Shown here one piece after another: positions 16,070 to 27,867 of a DNA stretch of 64,000 nucleotides. The position numbers and the translations under genes are program-made. The stretch's first letter is position 1. Every line of letters starts with the position of its first letter. Below the pieces are notes generated by a model. The model ran no database searches and was not told where the DNA came from. It was given only the letters and a program-made list of their open reading frames with translations. This stretch comes from Zanthoxylum bungeanum (Eukaryota > Streptophyta > Magnoliopsida > Sapindales > Rutaceae): positions 62,001-126,000 of the forward strand of contig SKCR01017723.1 in NCBI GenBank assembly GCA_019454045.1. The letters run 5' to 3'.

Positions 16070-17655
16070 GGTTGTGTTTATTAATTTAATTGGTATTATT
16101 TTATTAATTGTATTAGGTAAGTTTTCATTATCAATCTTTCTCAACCTTACATTGATATTCGTTATTCGTATGAAATCAAAGAAATTTTTAACATATCACA
16201 TGGTCCCTGCTGGCCTAGCTATTGTCTTTCTTTAATTTTTAAATTGACGTTAGTCATGTGATTTGTATACTAAAGTCATATTTATTTTTGTAGTTATATA
16301 AGCCCTCCTATTAACAAAATATTTCTTAATAATAACTTTTAATATTGTCAATTCAATTACTCAAACTGATTGATACTTAAAGCCAACTTGATTTAAATGA
16401 ATAATTATGTCTCAGTCATGGACTCATAGTTAAAGGATTATGATGATTTATATTTAAGGCCAACTTGATTTAAAAGACCAATGATAGACAGACAAAAAAA
16501 AAAAAAAAAAAAATACTAACATATAAAGATAAACAAAAATGATAGATCATAAAATTTAACACAAACAATAGAACAAAAGTACTAAAGATTAGTAAAAAAA
16601 AGTTGTCTTCTGTTTAAATATTTTTTGTCTTATATGTTTTTGTGCTTTTTTTAATGGACATATCATTGTTCAAAGATAAATAATTTTACTTATCTTTTTT
16701 TTTTGTGCCATTTTTTCTATATCTATCATTTTTCCATTTAAAATGACCTTAATTATTATATCATAGATATTGTTCAAGGGTTTTAGATGGTGTTTCTTTA
16801 ATAGTTTAATTAAATGGAAAATGACACTTTGGCCTCTCCTACAAATTGTATAAACTGAGTTTTCATTATCAATCGTTCGACATCAGCCTCATATTAAAAT
16901 TCATTATACCTTTTAAGTCTTCAATTTCTTCTGTAATTAGAATTCAATTTAATTCCAGTATAATATTATATTTTCAATTTTCAATTATTTTTTTCCTTGT
17001 CTTTATAGTATCTTCTTAAGATTTAATTGCTTTTCACATTGACCTAGTTAGAGAGCCCATACACAATCGTTATGATTTTTCAAAATCAACCTTTATTATT
17101 TTAAGAATCTGCTCGTCTGACTCGCCTGCGTAAGACCTCGATACGCCTTTGTAAGAGATGTGAACCCATGCATTTTCTGTTTTCTTGAAATATACCTTGT
17201 ATGTGTGAAAATCTTCCAATTAGGATGACGGGATGAAATCCGGACGCTAATCGATATTATTTCGCACTGTTTTGGCAGTATTTGATATTGTTTTGTGTTG
17301 TTATTTAGCTTATTTGAACGAAATTCAGATTATAAAGATCGGATCGAAAAACGACCCTATATATAGTCTATCTTAAATAATATAATTGGCTATTTAAAAT
17401 ATACAAAAAAAACATTATACAAAGGGTATTCGATAAAAATAATTTTAAATAAATACAAAGGGTGTGATAATTAACACAACACCACATAAAAAAAAAAATT
17501 GACAATAAGTTGAGTTTGACCTCAAAATAAAAAGAAATTATAGTTCAACAGTTATAGTATCATTCACAACATATACATTGTGAAAGTTCGAGTTTATCCA
17601 AGATTATGATCGTATGTGAAATTTTAGCACAATAATTAAGAAAAGTCTTAACTAC
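16070..17655. other. AT-rich spacer
   Basis: No gene recognised on either strand. It contains a poly-A run at about 16493-16513, TTATCTTTTTTTTT runs and scattered TA-rich sequence. The stretch at about 17100-17350 is less AT-biased but has no open frame or family I recognise. Confidence 0.45.
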
Positions 17656-17656
17656 T

Positions 17657-18552
17657 GTTATTATGGATTTCCCAACAAACACCCATATTCTAACAGCAAT
17701 AAAATATTAATGCAGAATGTTAAAACAATGCATAAAATAATTCAGCAAACACAAAGTCAACATAAATAATTTGTTGATGAAGTGGAAAACTCGTGCGGGT
17801 AAAAAACCACTCTGGGTATCTCGGCTACCAGCCCAAATCCATTATAATAGAGAATAATTTACAGCGATGGTAAAAGTCTTATGGCGGAAACTCCATCGAC
17901 TCTAATACCTCTAAACTGCAAGGACTCAAGGAACTCCTTAAGCCCGCATACCACGGTTTTCTTCATAACCTCTGAAGTCTCTGAGTGAATCAACTCTGAA
18001 GCTCTGAATGTCTAAACTCCAACTGCTAATCTTCCCCTAGAGAACTCTGGAGGGTTAGGAAGTTGGGTTTGATTGTGTTGATGGTTTAACAAAGACTAAT
18101 CTCACTAATAACAAAGAAGACATGAAACAAAAGAGTCTTCAAGGTGAGAAACAAATAAGGTTGAAAAGTTATGAGAATTGTTGGCTCAAGATATTGTCTT
18201 TTCAAACACAGTGAAAGGTGTCTATATGTTCTTTATATAGGTAGGGTAAAAAGAGAGGCTTCCCAATACCAAATTAGGTTAAAAAATGTCTAAAATAACT
18301 CAATTCCGCACGGGCGTTCAAACGCCACTCGAACAAGCCACGAACGTGTGCTCTCTGGAAAGGTCCATTCGAAAACTTACTCAAGCGCACCACGAACGTT
18401 TGCTCTATGTAAAGGTTTATTCGAATGCTTACTCTAACGCACCATGAACGTTTGCTCTCTAGAATTTTTCGTTCAAATGCTTACTCGAACGCACCACGAA
18501 GTTTGCTCTCTGGAATTTTTCGTTCGAACTCAACAACGAACGTGCCACTAAC
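17657..18552 (-). mobile_element. Copia LTR, left part
   Basis: Together with 21952-22109 this forms one LTR of about 1.05 kb interrupted by a solo LTR. The right edge is defined by a PPT (AAAATGGGAGAT read on -) at about 22110. The left edge is approximate (TGTTATTATGG at about 17657). It carries TTCTTTATATAGGTAGGG at 18229, a TATA-type word. The last 200 bp are a tandem repeat. Confidence 0.5.
18346..18547. repeat. 52-bp tandem repeat, four units
   Basis: Four successive units of GTTTGCTCTCTGGAA, TTCGTTCGAA, TGCTTACTCGAAC and GCACCACGAAC with substitutions. The array ends at the target site of the inserted solo LTR. The unit carries ACGAACG and TTCGAA words also found in the repeats of the inserted LTR. 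Confidence 0.8.
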
Positions 18553-19046
18553 TGTATGACACATAAGTCGATGACGTTGTCCCGGGCTCGTGGCCCGGTC
18601 AGGAGTACGGAGTAGCCCACGGGGGCTAAACAGGAGAAATAAAATGGAGTCGCCACCCAGTGTGAACTGGGAAATGATTTAAAGCCGCACTCACCCCTCG
18701 CAAGGGAAGACCTCAAACCGTTGGGTTCGGAATGGTCCATTACTTATGCCACTTGTAATAAACGGATTTGTGCAATAATATAACCACGTCTACGCAACAT
18801 ACATAGGCAAGAATAACCTACATCTAAGTTCACATACAACCTATATCTAAGTTTACATGCATAAAAGTAAGTGGAATAAAGGCAAGCACACAATCTCATG
18901 AACACATTAAGTAGATAAATGCAGAAATATAAATAGATGATAATTATCTAAGCGTAAATAATGAAATGATATGATTAATCATGTAGTGCAAAATAAATGA
19001 CCAAAGAAGCAGACATGTATGAGATGTGACGAAAAGAAATATGTTT

Positions 19047-19392
19047 ACTGTATGTGCGTTCGTATAGCGTTTGAAAATGCGTTCGAACGGTAAACATAAT
19101 GTTCGCGTTCGTATAGCGTTCGAAAATACGTTCGAACGGGATGAGACCTGATGAATGGTAAAGCAGAATGCATGCGCGTTCGAGTAGTGTTTTGAAACAC
19201 GTTCGAACGAAAATGAGACAGAATGTTCGCGTTCGTATAGCATTCGGAAACACGTTCGAACGGGATAAGACCTGATGCATGATAAAACAAAACGCATGCT
19301 CATTCGAGTAGCATTCGTAAACCCGTTCGAACGGACTGAGGCAGAATGCATACGTTCGTGTAGCGTTCGGAAACACGTTCGAACGAGATTAC
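19047..19392. repeat. CGTTCGAACG tandem array inside solo LTR
   Basis: Six sub-units, each with CGTTCGTATAGCGTTCG then ACGTTCGAACG. Alternating spacers (GGTAAACATAAT-like short and GGGATGAGACCTGATG-like long) make a higher-order period of about 124 bp. The repeats create overlapping Arg/Phe/Ser-rich open frames on the - strand that are not genes. Two inverted copies of the motif lie near the far end of the LTR (21712-21800). Confidence 0.85.
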
Positions 19393-19448
19393 CAAAATGG
19401 TATCCGAAATAATGCAAACCCATACGTGAATGAACAAATATATAATAT

Positions 19449-19951
19449 AGGACCTCATATGCCCGATTGAACACATTTCACATTCAATCGAGTGTACCTC
19501 ATCCAGCGCGGCAAAACATCATGGTAAAGGTAGCCTTTAGGTATTTCCCTCGAATATAGGACCTTTAATCCACCCTAGTTAGCCCATGCGCATTAAATTA
19601 TCAATGCATGAATAAAAAAATAAATAATATGGGACCTTGTATGCTCGATTGAACATATTTCACATTCAATCGAGTGTACCTCGTCCAGCGCGGCAAAACA
19701 TCGTGGTAATGGTAGCCTTTTAGGCATTTCCCTCGAATAGAGGACCTTTAATCCACCCTAGTTAGCCCATGCGCACTAGAATGCAATGCATGAGTAAATA
19801 AAGCAATGATATGCAAAGGGTAAATGACATAATAAAAGGCGCGATAAAATATTGTGGTAAAGGTATCCTTTTGGCATTTCCTTCAAACTGAGGACCTTTA
19901 ACCCAACGTAATTAGTCCATGCGCATCAAGTAATAGTACATGAATAAACAA
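19449..19951. repeat. 183-bp tandem repeat inside solo LTR
   Basis: Two full units and a decayed third. Landmarks are GGACCT, CGATTGAACA, TTTCACATTCAATCGAGTG, TCCAGCGCGGCAAAACATC, GGTAGCCTTT, CTTTAATCCACCCTAGTTAG and CCCATGCGCA. The first two units are very similar. The third lacks the palindromic part. Confidence 0.85.
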
Positions 19952-21946
19952 AATGCATAAAAAGATAAATATCGGGACGATAAACATAGATTTAAATCAC
20001 AAAATGAAATACGTGCTTGAAAATCTCTCAAGCGGTACGTGGAGTTGTATCCCAAGTACAGTCCGCACTACCGTCCATTCGGATTCGGCTACGGAATTTA
20101 CGTCTGGGTTTCCATCCGATATACCGCAAGAGATAGCATGCAATCATCAACTCAATGTATGCATGGAATATGATAATGCATGTGATGAAACAATAATAAA
20201 TAACAGAAACGATAAATAGTAAGCTAAGTGCGAAATATTAAAGGAAAATAAATGACTGAAAATAAATGCGGAATAGTAAAGAGATATGACCAATGGTTTG
20301 GCCGTTTTTAATATAGGGCTTCGTATGCCCGGTTGGACGTATTCCACGTCCAACCAAGCATGCCGTGTTCGGGATAACAAAATAAAAATATAACAAAGGG
20401 TGCCCTCAGGTCTTACCTTTTAAGTCGCTTCCCGGGAGTGCGTTATGTCGTCGTTGGAAGGGTTAATGCTCCGTAACTTTTCAGTTCGCTGGTTCACAAT
20501 TTCACTCACTACTTCGCTATTTCGTCAGTGCTTTCCTCATTGTTTTTTACGTTTTCTTCACTGCTTTTGGATGATTATTTATCGCAGCTTCGAGTCGTTA
20601 TTTAGGGACTGTTTTGGGTGATTTATTCACTATTTTAGGGGACGGTTGTTTGTGGTTTTAGGGGTTGTTTCACGTTGATTGGGGCTGTAGTTTTATGGAC
20701 TGGTTTTGGACTATTTTCTGGACTGGTTTTGACTGTGTAGTTTCGGTCAAAGGGGCTGCTCATTCAGGCTTAGTTGTTTGATTGTATTCAGCTAGCGGGG
20801 GGCATGTTTTGGCGTTTGTGGGTTGGTGCTTTGTTGCTTTAAGGTCGGTGAAGGCATGGCTTTGTTGAAGGGGTTCATTCGTCCAGCGTGTGAGTGTCTT
20901 TGTGTATGTATGTGTCAAGTATGTGTGTGAGGAGTGTGTTGCCGGTTGGTTTGTTTTTGTTTATTAATGTTAGTGTGTCAGTCAGGGTCTTTGTTATTTT
21001 GTGAAGCCGTGAATGGCTTGGCGGGCAGCTGTTGTTTGATTAATGGAGGGCTGTGCGTTTTGTTTGCAGTGTGTCACGGTTTTAGGGTTTGGCTTTGTCG
21101 GTGTGTGGTTTGCTGAGTGTCTTCTTGAGCGTGTGTGTTGGCAGTGTCTTTATAGTGTGGCTTTGCCGAGAGTTTAAGAGATGATGAGGCTTAGGTTTTC
21201 TAGGGTTTGTTTTTTTTGTTGCTGTCGAGTTTATTTAGGGAGAAGGAGAGAGGCGAGAGGCTGTTGTGTGAGTGGAGAAAGGTATGTCTAGGGTTTCATT
21301 ACCGTGAATGAACTCTAAGGAGGGAAGGGTTTGGAGTTTTGGTTTCTTTTATAATGGTGCACTAGGGTTTCCTTGTGTGTGTATGGCTTAAAAAGGGAAT
21401 AGAATCAAGTAAATATGGGGTGTATTTAATTCAATTTATTTAAGGAAGTGATCTTGTGTATTTTTGGTGGGGGAATATCTTTAAATGGGTAGGTGATTTA
21501 TTTAGATTGGATTTAAATATTTGGTAATTAGGGAGGTGATTTGGTGGGGATTTGATTTGATTTAGTTTGATTAGATTTGATTTAATTTGGAAGGATATTA
21601 TTTTAATTTGTGACATGTGTTTTGAATGTTTTAATTATATAGATTGGGCTTTGGTGGGCCTTGTGTGAATTTTGGGTTGAGGCTAACAGTGAAACAGAAA
21701 TATCGATGGTCGTTCGAACGCGTTTCCAGATGCTACACGAACGCTCACAATCTGTTCATCGTTCGAACGTGTTTCCGAACGTAACACGAACGCACATACA
21801 GTGAACATGCGAATTAAATCTGACGACGTACTTATTTTGAATTTCCCCTTCCGACGTCTGTTTCCCACGACTTCCGCAACTTATCGGGTAGTGCCTCCAT
21901 ACGAGGCTCATCTTTGGGCTTTCATGCAAAAACGCAAGTGTCTACA

Positions 21947-22109
21947 CTAACGCCACATGTTCGAATGTTTTAACGAAAGCAGCACTAATGAATTTTCTCC
22001 AACTTAACCAAATATCAGTCCAATCGCTCCAAGTTCTTCAAGACTTATTACAACTCAATTGAACTTCTTTTGTTAGGGACATTGCCAATAAAAATGGAAC
22101 TACCAATCT
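21947..22109 (-). mobile_element. Copia LTR, right part
   Basis: Continuation of the LTR interrupted at 18552. On the - strand it begins TGGTAGTTCC directly after the purine tract AAAATGGGAGAT. Confidence 0.5.
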
Positions 22110-24494
22110 CCCATTTTGGCATCCTGTGATAAAATACTACCTAAAACATAGACTATAGTAAAGACCCAAAAAGAAAATAGCCAACTGCCAACCATCACGA
22201 CATTGACTTATTACAATAAGAATTGATCTAGCACTTAACCAAGTAGTCTTGAAATCAATGCCACCACATCTACCAAATCTGCTTACTTAAAACATCCACA
22301 AACAACAACATACCGTGAAAATGACAAAGATTATAAAAAAAAAAAGTTAAAGCAACAATAAAACTCATGCATGTATACATAGATAATAGATAGTTGATAT
22401 CCTACTCCACATTAATATTACTTCCCTTAAAACATAGATATCAAATGGATATACTACGACTCCCATATACTACGACTCTCTCATATATTACTCTCCCCAT
22501 TTTTGTCACGAAATGGCAAAGGGTGAAGGCACCAGGATAAACAACACATGCAAGAGTATATGCAAACATGAATTACTCTCCCTCACTAATAGCTATACTA
22601 AGTTAGCAAAAAATCATATGGGAAGTAAACACTAATAAATATGCAAAGAAAATATATATGAAGAAACTTGAAGCATACACAGGCACACAATGAGGTAAAA
22701 ATAAAAATCAACAAAATTAATTGAAACAACACTTCAAGCAAGTCCAATGTACCCATACAGTATTCAACTGTTTATGACATGAAATAATATGCATCACTTT
22801 ATATTTTTCTAAATACTACACACATGCATGTGACATAAACACCAAAGCATAGCAATTACTTGCATGAAAAATAAGTGCATAACAAATCAATATTTAAGAC
22901 CTTATTTTATGAGCAGGACACAACCAAATAAATCTCATCTCTTAACAAACCAAGTCCACAAAATATGTGTTCAAATCCAGCACTATTAAGACCTAAAAAT
23001 TAGCAACATTGGTTGCATGCTATGTTATTTACTCCCTAAATATCATGAGTTCATAAATAAAATCTCTTTCCAGTGAAGGGTTTTTGCCCTTATCCTTTGA
23101 ATTTTGGCCCATTGGCTCTTTTTCATTTGAGACTCATGTAATTTGTTTTTACAAGGGGATAGCACATGGTCATCTAGTCAAAGATCACATAATTTAGTGA
23201 GCTAAATATGGTAGAGATTATATTGCTATCCAAAAACTCATACATGCTACCAAGCCTTGACAATATATATAAAAATGTGTATATGAAGTGCAAGTAAAAA
23301 ATATGCTTAGGGTTTTTTACAAACACACTTATGCATATAGACCAACAAGAAAAATAAAAGCATATTACACATGCAAAAACATATATCATACATACCAGGA
23401 TCACATGCAACAAGCTTTTCATGCTCTAACAAGGCAAAAAAAAAATTGGTCATTTTCATTTTATATTTTTTTTCATTTTTAAACAAAAAATATAAATACA
23501 CAAAATGGCTTGGCAATATCCAATGGTACCTAGAGTTCTATCCCGAGCACAGATCATACTATCATCCATTTGGAATCGACTATGAAATTTATATCCGAAT
23601 TTGCATCATATATACCAAGGAACATATAACAAAAGTAAAACAACACACCCACCAATATGTAGAAAAAAATAGATGCATAAAAAATATAAAAACACACGCA
23701 CACACAATGCAATGGAGAAATAAAATGAAACTTCTAAGCAGAGTTACACTGAAGTGCACTCACATCATACCTATCAAGACATTCGGAAGTAGATGAGAAG
23801 CCATTTTGCTTACTCACCCAAACCTTTCTAGGAATCTCTTTCACTTGAGTTGAGTATTCCTAGTCAACACAACAAGTTTCTCACTAATAATTTATGTCTA
23901 TTTAGATAGTGCAGAAACTTGAGACACTAGATTTGAGGAATCAAATCTAAGTGACACACTCTTAGGTATTTTCTTATGTTTTTACAGCATAAATTACTTA
24001 GGCCTAATATGTTATGCCTTACTATACTGATGGAAAACAGGGACAAACCTCGGATGAGAGTGAAGTTTCCCACACTACCTCTAGATCGAGGTTGGGTCAA
24101 AGGACGAGGAACATCAAGAGGAATTACATGACTGCACTCAACAGACTTATTGCCTAAGTCATGTTTAAGAGGGACAGACACAGTTCTAGACGATGACGTC
24201 TTATCGCAATTAGGCTCAAAGCTAATCCCTAATATGCGATGTTTTTTTATTCCCACTAGAAAATATAGAAAAATGGGTTCTAGCATCTTCAAGTTCAGTT
24301 TCTAAGGTTTCGATTCTATCAACTATACATCTACTCATCTCCTCGAGGTCATCAATCATCACAAGGCTATGTTCAAACTTAGCTTAAGCTTCATTATTTT
24401 CTAGCTCTACTTCCTTCAGCCTCTTATTGACCTCTATGTTCATCTTTTTGATAGTTAAAATCTCATTAAACAGTTCTGCATAAGATACCTGAAG
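22110..24494 (-). mobile_element. Copia interior remnant (SIRE-like)
   Basis: On the - strand, a TTTGCCATTTCGTGACAA and AATGGGGAGAGTAA block (22490-22520) resembles the 3' untranslated region of SIRE-type copia elements. Near 24300-24490 a frame-broken coiled-coil Gag remnant can be read (LFNEILTIKKMNIEVNKRL, DDLEEMSRCIVDRIETLE), and a 121-codon frame at 24292-23927 continues it without a recognised domain. Pol is absent. At 23525-23625 a stretch parallels 20035-20135 of the solo LTR, suggesting a further degraded LTR inside. Confidence 0.45.
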
Positions 24495-24920
24495 ACTATC
24501 CCCAAAGTTGTAGTATAATTTTGGTCCATTTCGGTCATGAAAACTTCAGAATTCGAAAATCTTATGAACATCAAAATTGTAGATGTTTGAGTCTTCTTTC
24601 ATCTGGAACTTGAATCATCTAGATCCTATATCGGATTAAAACGTTATGGCCAAAATATAAAAATTACGTAAAATTGAAATTTTTGAAATTGTACTCCGTT
24701 AGAACGTAATTTCAAGTTCCCAACCTCCAAAATCCAAATGTCAAGTCCATTTTTTGCTCTTTTTTGTTCCATATTTCATCCTGATTGATTCCATTGAGTC
24801 TCAAATTTATTTTAACTATAAAATAAATAAAAACACATCAAAATATTTATAAAACTCTCGAGAAACTCACAAAATTAAGTTAAATCGGTGGAATTATTGA
24901 TATATATTCCGCTCATCACA
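24495..24920 (-). mobile_element. Athila-type gypsy LTR fragment
   Basis: On the - strand the LTR starts TGTGATGAGCGGAATATA immediately after the purine tract AGGCTTGGGGG. The inner end is lost at about 24495 where copia Gag sequence begins. The first 150 bp parallel the LTR fragment ending at 4517. Confidence 0.6.
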
Positions 24921-26190
24921 CCCCCAAGCCTAACATTTTAATAGTCTTTGAGTAAACCTAACAAAACAAAATTAAATAAATAATTAAATCTAAATTTACC
25001 TATTCCACTTTCGTATGGATCACAATTGCATTTAGCGTATGCAACAAGCCTTTAAACCCCATAGGTGTCCCTAGTGGATGAGTTAAAGTCTCGTGAGGGT
25101 TTACAGTGATGATATCCACAAACGTCAATAAAATACAATCACACAAAAATAAAAAGACCAAAAAAAATAATAAACAAGTTAGCAGTTAGACTAAAAAGTT
25201 AAATTCTTGTCCAAGTTAGTAGTTGTTATCTTTCTTTTTAAATTATCAAATAAGTAAATTCTCATTTACTTTTTACCATTCTCCATATAAACAATTAACA
25301 ATGTATTAATCAATTCATTGTGCCCACAATATTCACAAGTGTAATTGAAAATATAGTAATATTTTTGCCCTAAAATTATGTTAGAATTCACACCTTTTGT
25401 CAATGAAAGTTTATTTATAAATAATAACATTTTTTCATTTTTTCATTTTTTTTTATTTTTTTTATTTTTATTTTCTCTTTTTTTTCAAGCTTTACCATTT
25501 GACGCGAACAATCACTGTGTACTGAGACTAGATGTCTGGTTACTGAGTAAAAGCTTTATATTAAACTAGTTAAGTTTTACCGTTTGACGTGAACAATCAC
25601 TGTTTACTGAGGCAAGATGTTCGGTTACTGTGTAGAAGCTTATTTATTATCTAACTAACTCAAGCTATACCGTTTAACGCGAACAACCACTGCTGGCCAT
25701 GCAAGACGCTCGGTTTCTAAGTAAAATTTTGGTCAGTTTTTATTCATCATAAATTTTTTTTTCAAACACACCTTTCACTACCTTTAGGTGCTACCTCCAA
25801 TAAACTCGAGAACTGAATATTACAAAATTTTCACTTACACCCATGTTTATATGTTAACGTGTATTTTTTGATAATACATGTCAAATGAACATATGAAGAT
25901 CAAAGTTTAGTCAATATTATGGAGAATTCACAAATTTAAATAATTCAAAAGGAAATAAACAAAAATAACTTTTTACGAATGAGCTTGAGATACGTCTCAG
26001 GAAGGAAAGCTCATTACTCCGCTATCTCAGAACAATAATTACACTTGATTAGTTACAAAAACAAAAAAAAAAATTATACAAAATAACAACAAAGTAAAAA
26101 TAATAATAAAAAAAACATAACAAAAATAAAACAAACTAGTCAACTATCCCATCCCCCAAACCTAATTGAGACATTATCCCCAATATCTTA
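24921..26190 (-). mobile_element. Gypsy 3' untranslated region
   Basis: 24921-25150 parallels 29037-29280 (ACTTTCGTATGGATCAC, TTTAAACCCC, GATGAGTTA, TCTCGT, CCACAAAC). Further right are the pyrimidine tract at 25430-25485 and, at 26150-26200, CCATCCCCCAAACCTAATT followed by ATTATCCCCAAT. Read on the - strand this is the TTGGGGATAAT then TTTGGGGGATGG pattern seen between pol and LTR in Athila-like elements. No protein frame. Confidence 0.55.
25488..25732. repeat. Tandem repeat, about 92 bp, three units
   Basis: Three units with CAAGCTTTACC, TTTGACGCGAACAA, TCACTGTGTACTGAG, AGATGTCTGGTTACTGAG and AAAGCTT. The third is the most diverged. It lies in gypsy 3' untranslated sequence. There are no CRISPR-type constant repeats or unique spacers. 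Confidence 0.8.
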
Positions 26191-26344
26191 AAAAGAAGAA
26201 GAGCTTAGAAGACAACACCTGGTTAACGTAGAATTGACAGTGCATCTACGACTAAAAGTTACAGATTAAGATTAAAATCCAGTTTACGCTTCTTGCCACT
26301 ATCGTTATCTGACCAATTTATATTAGAAAGAATGGGGTCGATTT

Positions 26345-26914
26345 ATGGTTCATATATTAAGAGTTGGTCAAATAACTCATTAGCTGTTTTTACAGTTAAG
26401 AATATATATTTTACTAGTTTCAATATGAACCCATGTCTTTTTCCCTCCGCAAGAAATATAAAAAGAAAATCGAAAAAATTATCAATATTAATCAGTCAAA
26501 TGGGTTTTTGATGAATGTTCAGGTTTGCTCATGACGCCACTGTGAATATTTCCTCCAAAGTTCCAAGCCCTCCTAGTAAAGCAATAAAAGCGTCAACTTG
26601 ATTGATCATTTCAAGAACTCTTTTAGACATACCCTAGACAATGCAGTCCTCCCTATTTGATTTTCCGATGATTTTTTTATCCGCCAATGGTTTTGAAATG
26701 ATTCCAAAAACATGACCACCATTTTCTTGCACGACACTGAAACATGTCCCGTCAATATAAGATTACCACCGCCATATACTAAATGTATATTTCTTTTTAC
26801 TATGACTCTACCCAATTCATTTGCAGCCATAAAATTATGGTTTAGTCCTAGAGCTTTCTCTACAAACACATAGATATTAGTGAATTATTGTTTTGAAGTT
26901 GTTTCCATTTTCAT
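26345..26914 (-). pseudogene. LOG-like phosphoribohydrolase pseudogene, intronless
   Basis: LOG enzymes release active cytokinin bases from nucleoside monophosphates. Read on - in three frames, nearly the whole family length is present: MKMETTSKQ (an in-frame stop follows), then ALGLNHNFMAANELGRVIV, IHLVYGGGN (the conserved VYGGG loop) and, after a frameshift, VQENGGHVFGIISKPLA. Next come MSKRVLEM (family MHQRKAEM; Arg kept, Lys lost), DAFIALLGGLGTLEE (family PGGYGTLEE; Pro changed), FTVAS with Trp replaced by TGA, ANLNIHQKPI, NIDNFFDFL, and a C-terminal TANELFDQLLIYEP before TAA at 26345. Span is 570 bp, about 190 codons, close to family size. Plant LOG genes normally have several introns and none is visible here, suggesting passage through RNA or capture by the surrounding gypsy sequence. 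No poly-A tail seen. Not functional. Confidence 0.7.
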
Positions 26915-27867
26915 TTCTTTCTCTTATCTAGATGTGTTGAAGAAAGAAACGACGGGCTGAATTTATAGAACCTAAAAAAGGTGAGTAATAATTGCACTAG
27001 TACCTGCCAAATGACAATTATTAGATGAATCGATCGTGAATGTCAAAAAGTTAGATCTTATATGAGAAAATAAAGGAAATCAAAAAAGTAAAGAAAATCA
27101 AAGCAATTAGTTAAAGCAACGGAATTATATACGCAACACACGACTCGTTTGGTTTATATATATATATCCACTAGGATGTGTCTCAAGAGTCGACTGCTTA
27201 CTCATGCCATCACTAATGAATAAAATCTTTATCTTCACTATTTGTCAGACACCATTCCTTGATATCTTATGTGTTGCTTTGCTTACAAAATTAACACAAA
27301 AAAATAAAAATTCTACAACATGTGTACCTAAAAAGAAAATAAAAATAAAAATAAAAATTTACATGGGTTGCCTCTCTGCTAGCGCTAAATTTTACGTCTT
27401 CAGCTAGACGTGATTGAATACCATCCTTTAATAAGGCTTCAGCGTGATTTTGGACGTCCTCGATAGGACAACGCCATATACATTGCTTTTGAAGAGTCTC
27501 TTCCAAAGATGAGGTGGCCAAAAGAATTGTGTTCGATTCAGTGCCCACGCCACCTTATTAAACTTTGTAGCTCCATTGGTCTGTAAAAGGAATGACATGT
27601 GATCAGATGATCTTGTATAATGCTTGACCTCGAATGGGAGTGCCATTATGTCAAGCTTTTTGGCGATGTCCTCGATATGTACTCCCCAATGATGTGATGT
27701 TTCTTCTAGTGTCATGAGATTTTCAATATGGTCAGACATTTACTTTTTTCTCTATCTTGTATCTTGCTCTACTTTTTTTCACAAATGTATTTTAGCATTT
27801 CCTTATTCAGCTCTTCATCTGAAATCTGTGCAATGCATGCTTTACGAGTATTGATTACGCCAAAAAA
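26915..27867 (-). mobile_element. Gypsy-like interior, unassigned frame
   Basis: Next to the LTR at 27868, the - strand reads TTTTTTGGCG, resembling the TTTTTGGCGCC start of Athila-type primer-binding regions. A 103-codon frame (27739-27428) with no family I recognise follows, then a segment around 27360-27410 whose - strand includes AGAGAGGCAACCCATG, a word common in gypsy untranslated regions. I read it as interior of an element running leftwards, but its coding identity is unknown. Confidence 0.35.

Larger units (their letters stand above)
18553..21946 (-). mobile_element. Tat/Ogre-like solo LTR
   Basis: A 3394-bp segment running TGTATGACACA to GTGTCTACA with a perfect 5-bp target duplication CTAAC (18548-18552 and 21947-21951). 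Removing it rejoins the interrupted copia LTR. No primer-binding site, PPT or coding region remains, so this is a solo LTR left by LTR-LTR recombination. It belongs to the same broad family as 2497-4033: GGAGTCGCCACCC, CTCGCAAGGGAAGACCTCAAA, CCTTCCGACGTC and GGGCTTTCATGCAAAAA. Its extra length is mainly internal tandem repeats. Confidence 0.9.

Noticed and set aside
18944..19474. 176-codon and two overlapping - strand frames rich in FERV/RTCF repeats
   Set aside because: The CGTTCGAACG tandem array keeps all frames open. The frames overlap each other and lie inside an LTR.
18346..25732. Regular repeats that could suggest a CRISPR array (18346-18547, 25488-25732)
   Set aside because: Units are contiguous and diverged, with no constant repeat separated by unique spacers, and the context is eukaryotic.
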